This document shows, piece after piece, positions 8,092-15,700 of a stretch of DNA of 64,000 nt. The notes under the pieces were generated by a model. The model searched no databases and was not told the origin of the DNA. It saw only the letters and a program-made list of their open reading frames with translations. This DNA comes from Pseudomonas sp. R4-35-07. Its GTDB lineage: Bacteria; Pseudomonadota; Gammaproteobacteria; Pseudomonadales; Pseudomonadaceae. The position numbers and the translations under genes are program-made. Where the stretch lies: assembly GCF_003852235.1 (NCBI RefSeq), contig NZ_CP027732.1:5146001-5210000 (forward strand). Direction: 5' to 3'. Each line of letters opens with the position of its first letter. Position 1 is the stretch's first letter.

Positions 8092-8802
8092 ATGACCCAT
8101 GCATTGATCCAACTGTCCGACCTGGGCTTCAACTGGCCCGGCCACCCGCAGTTGCTGGACATCCCCGCGTTCCGCCTGGAGCCGGGGGAAACCCTGTTCC
8201 TAAAGGGCCCCAGCGGCAGTGGCAAAACCACCTTGCTCGGACTGCTCGGCGGTGTGCAGACGCCCAGCCGGGGCAGTATCCGCCTGCTCGGCCAGGAGCT
8301 GACCGAACTTTCGGCCGGCGCCCGTGACCGTTTCCGGGTGGACCACACCGGCTATATCTTCCAGCAGTTCAACCTGCTGCCGTTTTTGTCGGTGCGCGAG
8401 AACGTTGAGCTGCCGTGCCACTTCTCCAAACTGCGTGCACAGCGAGCGATCCAGCGCCACGGCAGTGTCGACCAGGCCGCGGCGACCTTGCTGGCACACC
8501 TGGGCTTGAAAGACCCGGACCTGCTCGAGCGCCGCGCCGACTCGCTGTCCATCGGCCAGCAACAACGGGTGGCCGCCGCCCGTGCGCTGATCGGCCAACC
8601 GGAACTGGTGATCGCCGACGAACCCACCTCGGCCCTCGACTACGACGCGCGCGAGGCATTCATTCAGTTGCTGTTCGCCGAATGCCGCGACGCCGGGGCC
8701 AGCCTGTTGTTTGTCAGCCACGATCAAAGCCTGGCGCCGCTGTTCGACCGCAACCTGTCGCTGGCCGAACTCAATCGCGCCGCCGCGCCCGCAGAGGTTT
8801 GA
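8092..8802 (+). CDS. ABC transporter ATP-binding protein (LolD/MacB type)
   Basis: The 236-residue ATPase has the Walker A motif GPSGSGKT (residues 39-46), Q-loop IFQQFNLLP, a variant signature LSIGQQQR (consensus LSGGQ), Walker B LVIADEPTSALD and the switch His in FVSHDQS. The subfamily is the one that powers MacB- and LolCDE-like mechanotransmission systems rather than classical importers. It begins six bases after the DUF2796 gene and is one base from the permease. Coupling with the next gene is near certain; the substrate is unknown but context says zinc homeostasis. Confidence 0.92.
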   Translation: MTHALIQLSDLGFNWPGHPQLLDIPAFRLEPGETLFLKGPSGSGKTTLLGLLGGVQTPSRGSIRLLGQELTELSAGARDRFRVDHTGYIFQQFNLLPFLSVRENVELPCHFSKLRAQRAIQRHGSVDQAAATLLAHLGLKDPDLLERRADSLSIGQQQRVAAARALIGQPELVIADEPTSALDYDAREAFIQLLFAECRDAGASLLFVSHDQSLAPLFDRNLSLAELNRAAAPAEV

Positions 8803-8803
8803 G

Positions 8804-10069
8804 ATGTATCTGTTTCGTCTAGCCATGGCCAGCCTGGCTAACCGCCGCTTTACCGCGATCCTCACCGCCTTCGCCATCGCGCTTTCCGTCTGCTTGTTGC
8901 TCGCGGTGGAACGCGTGCGCGTGGAGGCGCGCAACAGCTTCGCCAGCACCATCAGCGGCACCGACCTGATCGTCGGTGCGCGCTCGGGCTCGGTGAACCT
9001 GCTGCTGTACTCGGTGTTCCGCATCGGCAACGCCACCAATAACATCCGCTGGGACAGCTATGAGCACTTCGCCGCCAACCCGCAGGTGAAGTGGGCGATC
9101 CCGATTTCCCTCGGCGATTCCCATCGCGGTTACCGGGTGATGGGCACCAACGCGTCGTACTTCGAGCATTACCAGTACGGGCGCAAACAGAACCTCGAGC
9201 TGGCCAGTGGCCGCGCCTTTGCCACCGACCCGTTCGAGGTGGTGCTCGGTGCCGAAGTCGCCGATGCACTGCACTACAAACTTGGCGACAAGCTGGTGCT
9301 GGCCCATGGCGTGGCGGTGGTCAGCCTGGTCAAGCACGATGACAAGCCCTTCACCGTGGTCGGCATCCTCAAGCGCACCGGCACGCCGGTGGACCGCACG
9401 CTGCATATCAGCCTCGGTGGCATGGAGGCGATCCACATCGACTGGCACAACGGCGTGCCGGCCCAGGGCAAAGGCCGTATCAGCGCCGATCAGGCGCGCA
9501 ATATGGACCTCACCCCGCAAGCCATCACCGCCTTCATGCTCGGCTTGAACAACAAGATTTCCACCTTCGCCCTGCAACGGGAAATCAATGAATTCCGTGG
9601 CGAGCCGATGCTGGCGATTCTGCCGGGCGTGGCGCTGCAAGAGCTGTGGAGCATGATGGGCACGGCCGAAAAAGCCCTGTTCGTGATTTCGCTGTTCGTG
9701 GTGCTGACCGGTTTGATCGGCATGCTCACGGCGATCCTCACCAGCCTCAACGAACGCCGCCGCGAAATGGCGATCCTGCGCTCGGTGGGCGCGCGGCCGT
9801 GGCATATCGCAACGCTGCTGATCTTCGAGGCTTTCGCTCTGGCCCTGGCCGGCGTGGTGGCAGGTTTGGGTTTGTTGTACCTGTGCATTGCCGCATCGCG
9901 GGGTTATTTGCAGGCCAATTACGGCCTGGACCTGCCGATGGCGTGGCCGAGCGAATATGAATGGACGTTGCTCGCCGGTATCCTGGCGGCGGCGTTACTG
10001 ATGGGCAGCGTGCCCGCATGGCGTGCCTATCGCCAGTCGTTGGCCGATGGACTGTCGATTAGGCTGTAG
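8804..10069 (+). CDS. ABC transporter permease (MacB/FtsX family)
   Basis: The 421-residue membrane protein has one N-terminal transmembrane segment (about residues 15-35), a large periplasmic MacB_PCD-like domain (about 40-270) and three C-terminal segments forming the FtsX domain (near 290, 340 and 385), with the conserved LNERRREMAILRSVGAR loop. ATG 8804 follows directly on the ATPase stop and starts at the conserved MYLFRLAMASL; a longer frame reaching back into the ATPase gene is not plausible. Mechanotransmission systems move lipoproteins or act on periplasmic proteins, so direct zinc import is not implied. Confidence 0.92.
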   Translation: MYLFRLAMASLANRRFTAILTAFAIALSVCLLLAVERVRVEARNSFASTISGTDLIVGARSGSVNLLLYSVFRIGNATNNIRWDSYEHFAANPQVKWAIPISLGDSHRGYRVMGTNASYFEHYQYGRKQNLELASGRAFATDPFEVVLGAEVADALHYKLGDKLVLAHGVAVVSLVKHDDKPFTVVGILKRTGTPVDRTLHISLGGMEAIHIDWHNGVPAQGKGRISADQARNMDLTPQAITAFMLGLNNKISTFALQREINEFRGEPMLAILPGVALQELWSMMGTAEKALFVISLFVVLTGLIGMLTAILTSLNERRREMAILRSVGARPWHIATLLIFEAFALALAGVVAGLGLLYLCIAASRGYLQANYGLDLPMAWPSEYEWTLLAGILAAALLMGSVPAWRAYRQSLADGLSIRL

Positions 10070-10096
10070 AACAGCCGCTGCAAGCTTTTAGCCTCA

Positions 10097-10135
10097 AGCT
10101 GCAAGCGAATCGGCTTTTACTTGAAGCTTGCAGCT
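10097..10135. repeat. Inverted repeat between permease and DUF3299 genes
   Basis: A 10-base stem (AGCTGCAAGC and GCTTGCAGCT) with a 19-base loop lies in the 91-base gap inside the zinc operon. Related GCAAGCTT words flank it, so it looks like a dispersed Pseudomonas repeat. It could reduce expression of the last gene, but no U-run follows. Confidence 0.55.
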
Positions 10136-10160
10136 AGTAGCTACCCACTGAGGAGTCTTC

Positions 10161-10682
10161 ATGCGTCGTGCCCTGTTTGCCCTGTTATTGCTGGTGGCCG
10201 TGCCTGCCTGGGCCGAGGAGCAGCCCAGGGATTTGTCGTGGCAGGAAATGATCCCACCGGATGCGCCACCGGAAGTGCCCAATATGAAACCGCTGCATGA
10301 CCTGTCGAACATGGCCGATGCCTTGTCCGTCGAGGCCGCGCCGGCTGCCAGGCAGGACCTGCCCAACGCGCCGGTGGTGCAGAGCCTGGACGGCCAGCAT
10401 ATTCGCCTGCCGGGTTACATCGTGCCGCTGGAGGTGAGCGAAGAAGGCCGCACCACCGAGTTCCTGCTGGTGCCGTATTTCGGCGCGTGCATCCATGTGC
10501 CGCCGCCGCCGTCGAACCAGATCGTGCATGTGAAAAGCGAAGTCGGCGTGAAACTCGATGAGCTGTACCAGCCGTACTGGATCGAAGGTGCGATGCAGGT
10601 CAAGCCGTCGTCCAGTGAGTTGGCCGACGCCGGTTACCAGATGGATGCCGAGAAGATTTATATGTACGAACTGGAGGAATAA
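10161..10682 (+). CDS. DUF3299 periplasmic protein of the zinc operon
   Basis: The 173-residue protein has a cleavable signal peptide (residues 1 to about 18, ending AWA) and a DUF3299 domain with the hallmark segment LLVPYFGACIHVPPPPSNQIV (around residues 106-126), where one Cys and one His stand close together, followed by a YWIEGAM strand. Family members are often found near MacB-type transporters. A metallochaperone or transporter partner role is plausible but unproven. It follows AGGAG and is separated from the permease by a 91-base gap with a hairpin. The homologous P. aeruginosa gene occupies the same position. Confidence 0.85.
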   Translation: MRRALFALLLLVAVPAWAEEQPRDLSWQEMIPPDAPPEVPNMKPLHDLSNMADALSVEAAPAARQDLPNAPVVQSLDGQHIRLPGYIVPLEVSEEGRTTEFLLVPYFGACIHVPPPPSNQIVHVKSEVGVKLDELYQPYWIEGAMQVKPSSSELADAGYQMDAEKIYMYELEE

Positions 10683-10713
10683 CCCCTCCCTGCAAACACA
10701 CCGCAGATCAAAA

Positions 10714-10803
10714 TGTGGGAGGGGGCTTGCTCCCGATAGCAGAGTGCCAGTCAACAGTGTTATTGGCTGACCCACCGCCATCGGGAGCAAGCCCCCTCCC
10801 ACA
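10714..10803. repeat. REPIN (paired inverted REP sequences)
   Basis: Two 24-base REP sequences form a perfect inverted repeat (10714-10737 and 10780-10803) around a 42-base spacer. The core is GTGGGAGGGGGCTTGC. It lies just after the DUF3299 stop and could form a large hairpin that protects or ends the zinc-operon transcript. REPINs are nonautonomous elements moved by a RAYT transposase encoded elsewhere. Confidence 0.9.
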
Positions 10804-10829
10804 GTTTTTACCGCGTGGTTGCCCTTTCA

Positions 10830-10843
10830 TTGAGCTGAGTCAA
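10830..10843 (+). promoter_or_regulatory. Candidate Anr/FNR-type box before oprG
   Basis: TTGAG-N4-GTCAA is a 14-base palindrome resembling the Anr consensus TTGAT-N4-ATCAA, with one change in each half. It lies 63 bases upstream of the oprG start. P. aeruginosa oprG is known to depend on Anr, which raises the prior, but the mismatches make this tentative. Confidence 0.4.
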
Positions 10844-10871
10844 CAGATCGAGCGGAACGATCTTTACCATT

Positions 10872-10893
10872 GGACGTACAACTTTTAACGTCC
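10872..10893 (+). repeat. Hairpin in the oprG 5' untranslated region
   Basis: GGACGT and ACGTCC form a 6-base inverted repeat with a 10-base loop, ending two bases before the TTTTGGAG ribosome-binding region of oprG. It may affect translation or mRNA stability. Confidence 0.4.
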
Positions 10894-10906
10894 TTTTGGA
10901 GCTCCC

Positions 10907-11605
10907 ATGAACAAGTCCCTGCTCGGCGCGTCCCTGTTCGCGCTCGCCCTCGTCGCCCCTGTCGCTCACGCTCACCAAGCGGGCGACATCCTGATTCGCG
11001 CCGGTGCAATCACCGTGAATCCGAAGGCCGACAGCAGCAGCGTCAAGGTTGACCAGGGCCCATTGGCGGGTACCAACCTGGGCGGCAAGGCGACCATGAG
11101 CAGCGACACCCAACTGGGCTTGAACTTCGCCTACATGCTCACCGATCACGTCGGTATCGAACTGCTGGCCGCCACGCCGTTCGAGCATGACGTAAAAATC
11201 AAGAACACCGCCCTCGGCGCCGCCAACGGCAAGCTCGGCACGCTGAAACACCTGCCGCCGACCTTGAGCGTCGTGTACTACCCGCTGGACCACCAGTCGG
11301 CGTTCCAACCGTATGTGGGCGCCGGTATCAACTACACCTGGATCTACGACGAGCACGTCGGCAGCCGTGCCGAACAGGCCGGGTTCAGCAACTTCAAGGC
11401 CGAGAATTCCTGGGGCTGGGCCGCGCAGATCGGCGCCGACTACATGATCAACGACAAATGGATGATCAACGCGCAGGCGCGCTATATCGATATCAGCACC
11501 AAGGCGACGGTGGATAACAATGCGTTGGGCCAGGGCACCCGGGCCAAGGTCAACGTGGACGTCGACCCGATGGTTTACATGGTAGGTATCGGCTACAAGT
11601 TCTAA
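10907..11605 (+). CDS. oprG: OmpW/OprG-family outer membrane protein
   Basis: The 232-residue protein has a 22-residue signal peptide ending AHA, then an eight-stranded barrel typical of OmpW: GDILIRAGAITVNP at the start, the LPPTLSVVYYPL strand, QPYVGAGINYT and a terminal aromatic residue in YMVGIGYKF for Bam recognition. OmpW proteins pass small hydrophobic molecules through a lateral opening. Position after the zinc operon matches oprG of P. aeruginosa. A possible Anr box and a hairpin lie upstream, and a perfect hairpin ends the transcript unit downstream. Confidence 0.92.
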   Translation: MNKSLLGASLFALALVAPVAHAHQAGDILIRAGAITVNPKADSSSVKVDQGPLAGTNLGGKATMSSDTQLGLNFAYMLTDHVGIELLAATPFEHDVKIKNTALGAANGKLGTLKHLPPTLSVVYYPLDHQSAFQPYVGAGINYTWIYDEHVGSRAEQAGFSNFKAENSWGWAAQIGADYMINDKWMINAQARYIDISTKATVDNNALGQGTRAKVNVDVDPMVYMVGIGYKF

Positions 11606-11622
11606 GCAACACGCATAACCAA

Positions 11623-11654
11623 AATGTGGGAGGGGGCTTGCCCCCTCCCACATT
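11623..11654. terminator. REP-derived hairpin between convergent oprG and reductase genes
   Basis: A perfect 14-base stem (AATGTGGGAGGGGG and its complement) closes on the 4-base loop CTTG. The sequence is a REP core folded tightly on itself. It sits between two converging genes and could stop transcription from both sides, although a long U-run is missing. Confidence 0.65.
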
Positions 11655-11669
11655 GGGTTTTGGGTTGTG

Positions 11670-12554
11670 TCAGGTGTGGCGGTAGAAGCGGTCGAGCAGC
11701 GCCGGCAAGCCCGCCCGCCACGCCCGTGGCTTGATGCCAAAAGTGTGCAGGATTTTCTTGCAGGCCAGCACCGCGTGTTGCGGTTCTTCTGCCGCATCCG
11801 GCCGCGCCGCGTGGGCTTGGGCGGTCGGCGACTCGATGGCCAGTGGGTGGAAGTTGCGCGCTTCGGTGAGGATCGCCTGGCCCAGCGCCAGCGGTGTGGT
11901 CGCCTCGTGGCCGGCATAATGGTAGGTGCCCCACAGCGGCGCCGCGCAATCGAGTTGCTTGAGCACGGAAATGATCACCCGCGCCGCATCGTCCACCGGC
12001 GTCGGGTTGCCGCGACGGTCGTCCGCCATCAGTAATTCATCCGGCTGTTCGGCCCGGGCCAGGAAGCGCCCGAGGGTACCGTCGACGCTGTCATCGAGCA
12101 GCCAGCCAAAGCGCAGCAGCACATGTTGCGGGCAGGTGGCGCGTACGCTCTGCTCGATACGCCACAACGCCTGGCCGCGCAGGCCCAGGGGCACCGGCTC
12201 GTCTTTTTCGCTGTAGGCGGTGGCGCGGGAACCGTCGAACACGCGGTAGCTGGACGGTTGCAGCAGGGTAATGCTGTGGTGCTGGCACAGTTCGGCGAGG
12301 CGTTCGATGGCGAATTCCTGGGAGGCCAGGCGGGTTTCGCTGACCGCTTCGGCCTGGAACCAGTCGAAATAGTAGGCGAGGTTGATCAACGCATCGGGAC
12401 GGGTGTCGTCGAGCAACTGGGTGAGGCTTGCGGCATCCCAGCCGTCTTGGGGCGGTTTGGGGGCGAGGAAACCAATGTCTTCCTCTGCACCGAGGCGAAT
12501 CAGCGCCTGCCCGAGGGCATTCCCGCCGCCCAGTAACATAAGGCGCATTCGCAT
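11670..12554 (-). CDS. Sugar nucleotide-binding protein (RfbD/extended SDR-like)
   Basis: The protein (about 294 residues) begins with a beta strand and the glycine-rich cofactor loop LMLLGGGNALGQAL, a variant of the GxxGxxG Rossmann motif. The segment LINLAYYFDWFQAE fits the family's substrate-side region, and SSYRVFDG plus LRGQALWRIEQ replace the usual Ser-Tyr-Lys motif of dTDP-4-dehydrorhamnose reductases. Key catalytic residues are therefore only partly conserved, and the true substrate is unknown. Start is either ATG 12554 or ATG 12548. No rhamnose genes are nearby, so a role in dTDP-rhamnose synthesis is not supported by context. Confidence 0.82.
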   Translation of the reverse strand: MRMRLMLLGGGNALGQALIRLGAEEDIGFLAPKPPQDGWDAASLTQLLDDTRPDALINLAYYFDWFQAEAVSETRLASQEFAIERLAELCQHHSITLLQPSSYRVFDGSRATAYSEKDEPVPLGLRGQALWRIEQSVRATCPQHVLLRFGWLLDDSVDGTLGRFLARAEQPDELLMADDRRGNPTPVDDAARVIISVLKQLDCAAPLWGTYHYAGHEATTPLALGQAILTEARNFHPLAIESPTAQAHAARPDAAEEPQHAVLACKKILHTFGIKPRAWRAGLPALLDRFYRHT

Positions 12555-12720
12555 AGATTGAGCAGGCCCGGTCTGTTTGGAACGATGGTTGTGTCGGCAG
12601 GCGCGTGAGCCTTGCCGTAGGTTTATTCCAGAATCGTTGCATTTTGCGGGTTTGTAGCGCAACCGTCACGGACAAAGTAGGTGTTTGCAACTTGTTGGAG
12701 CAGGTGGCATCAATCACTAC

Positions 12721-15700
12721 ATGAACTTTCCCGAATCAACGGACAAGGCACTGGACGGCTTCCACCCCGCCGTCAGTACCTGGTTCCGCAGTACCTTCCC
12801 CTCGGTGACGGGCGCGCAGGCCCAGGCGTGGCCGCTGATCCGACAGCGCCGCTCGACGCTGATCGCCGCGCCGACCGGTTCGGGCAAGACCCTGACCGCC
12901 TTTCTCGCGGTGCTGGACGACCTGGTCCACCAGGGTCTGGCCAATGGCGGCCAATTGCCCGATGAAACCCTGGTGGTCTACGTTTCGCCCCTCAAGGCAC
13001 TCTCCAACGATATTCAGATCAATCTGCAAAACCCACTGGCAGGCATCACCGAGCACCTCGAGAAACAAGGCCTGCCGCCGTTGGTGATCCGCACCGCAGT
13101 GCGCACCGGCGACACCCCGCAAAAAGACCGCGCCCAGATGCGCAAGCGCGCGCCGCATATCCTGGTCACCACCCCGGAATCGCTCTACGTGCTGCTCGGT
13201 TCGGACTCGGGCAGGCAGATGCTCGCCAGCACGCGCACGGTGATCGTTGATGAAATCCATGCGATTGCCGCCGGCAAGCGGGGCAGTCACCTGGCGCTGA
13301 GCCTGGAGCGCCTGCAAGCGTTGTGCGCCGAGCCGCTGACGCGCATCGGCCTGTCGGCCACGCAAAAGCCCATCGAAGCGGTCTCGCGGTTTTTGGTCGG
13401 CACCGGGCGCGAATGCGCCATCGTCGACATCGGCCACGCCCGCCCGCGCGACCTGGATATCGAAGTGCCACCGGTGCCGCTCTCGGCAGTGATGGCTAAT
13501 GATGTGTGGGAACTGGTCTATAACCGCCTCGCCGAACTGGCCCGTGAACACCGCACCACCCTGATATTCGTCAACACGCGACGCCTGGCCGAACGCCTGG
13601 CGCGGCACCTGAGCGAGCGCCTGGGCAAAACGGCCGTGGCCGCCCACCATGGCAGCCTGGCCAAGGAAATGCGCCTGGACGCCGAGCAACGTCTCAAGGC
13701 CGGTGAGCTGCAAGTGCTGATCGCCACCGCGTCCCTGGAACTGGGGATTGATATCGGCGATGTGGACCTGGTCTGCCAGATCGGCTCGCCCGGCTCCATC
13801 AACGGTTTTCTGCAACGGGTCGGTCGCTCCGGGCATCAGGTCGGCGGCACGCCCAAGGGCCGCCTGTTTGCCACTACCCGCGACGACCTGATCGAATGCG
13901 CCGCCCTCCTCGATTGCGTACGCCTTGGCGAACTCGACACCTTGCACATTCCTGTGGCGCCGTTGGACGTGCTGGCCCAGCAGATCATCGCCGAGGTCAG
14001 TGCCCGCGAATGGTCGGAGGCGGCCCTGCTGAGGCTTATTCGCCGCGCCGCGCCGTATGCCGAGCTGGATGAGCACCACTACCAGGCGCTGTTGCACATG
14101 CTTGCCGATGGCTACAACGGGCGCCAGGGTATCCGCAGCGCCTATCTGCACCGTGACGCCGTGACCCATACCCTGCGCGGCCGCCGTGGTGCCCGGCTCA
14201 CGGCGGTGACCAGCGGCGGCACCATTCCCGACAACGCCGACTACAGCGTGCTGCTGGAGCCCCAGAGCCTGAACATCGGCAGCGTCAACGAAGACTTCGC
14301 GGTGGAAAGCATCGCTGGCGATATCTTCCAGCTGGGCAATACGTCGTACCGCATCCTGCGGGTAGAAGCCGGCAAGGTGCGGGTCGAGGACGCCCATGGC
14401 CAGCCACCGACCATTCCGTTCTGGCTGGGTGAAGCGCCAGGGCGCAGCAATGAGTTGTCGGCGGCGGTGGCCCGTTTGCAGGGACAGCTGGATCAGCTGC
14501 TCAGCGCCAGCCCCGGCGACCTGCTCCCGGCGCAGGCCTGGCTCACTGATACGCTGGGTTTGAACCGCGCCAGCGCCGAACAAATACTGGATTACCTGGC
14601 CCGCGCACGCCTGGCCCTCAGCGCGTTGCCGTCCCAGGACACGTTGATCATGGAGCGGTTTTTCGACGAGTCCGGCGGCACCCAGTTGATCATCCACACG
14701 CCCTTTGGCAGCCGCATCAACCGCGCCTGGGGCCTGGCCCTGCGCAAGCGTTTCTGCCGCACCTTCAACTTCGAGCTGCAAGCGGCGGCCAGCGAAAATG
14801 CGATTGTGCTGTCGCTGTCCACCAGTCACAGCTTCGCCCTCGATGAAGTGTGGCGTTACCTCAACAGCAACAGCGCTGAACACCTGCTGATCCAGGCGGT
14901 GCTGGATGCGCCGCTGTTCGGCGTGCGCTGGCGCTGGAACGCCGGCGTGGCGCTGGCGTTGCCGCGCTATACCGGCGGGCGCAAGGTGGCGCCGCAGATC
15001 CAGCGCATGAAAAGCGAAGACCTGATCGCCAGTGTGTTTCCCGACCAGATTGCCTGCCTGGAAAACCTCGCCGGCGAACGCGAAGTGCCCGACCATCCGC
15101 TGGTGGAACAAACCCTCGACGACTGCCTGCACGAAGCCATGGACAGCGATGGCTGGCTGGCCCTGCTGCGGCGCATGGAAGCGGGCGACATTCGCATGGT
15201 CAGCCGCGACCTGCCCGCGCCCTCGCCGATGGCCGCCGAGATTCTCAGCGCGCGCCCCTACACCTTTCTCGATGACGCGCCCTTGGAAGAGCGTCGAACC
15301 CAGGCCGTGCTCAACCGCCGCTGGAGCGACCCGCAAAGTACCGACGACCTCGGCGCACTGGATGCCGAGGCCATCGCCGGCGTACGCGAAGAGGCCTGGC
15401 CGGCGCCCCAGGGGCCGGATGAAATGCACGAAGCGCTGATGAGCCTGGCCTGCATTGCAAGCCAGGAGGTCACGCCGCAATGGGCCGAGTGGTTGCACAC
15501 CTTGACCGAGGCCGGACGCGCTTACCCGCTGCCCAACGGCCTGTGGGTGGCCGTGGAACGCTTGAGCTGTTTGCAGGCGATTTACCCGCACACACTGGCG
15601 CTGCTGCCCGGTTTCGATGAACCGTGGACATTCGATGAGGCTTTGGTGGAAGTGCTGCGCGCCCGCCTGGGCGGTTTCGGCCCGTTGACGCTGCCCGAGA

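Noticed and set aside
11670..12554. dTDP-4-dehydrorhamnose reductase (rfbD) as the function
   Set aside because: The Ser-Tyr-Lys catalytic pattern is altered and no rhamnose pathway genes are nearby.
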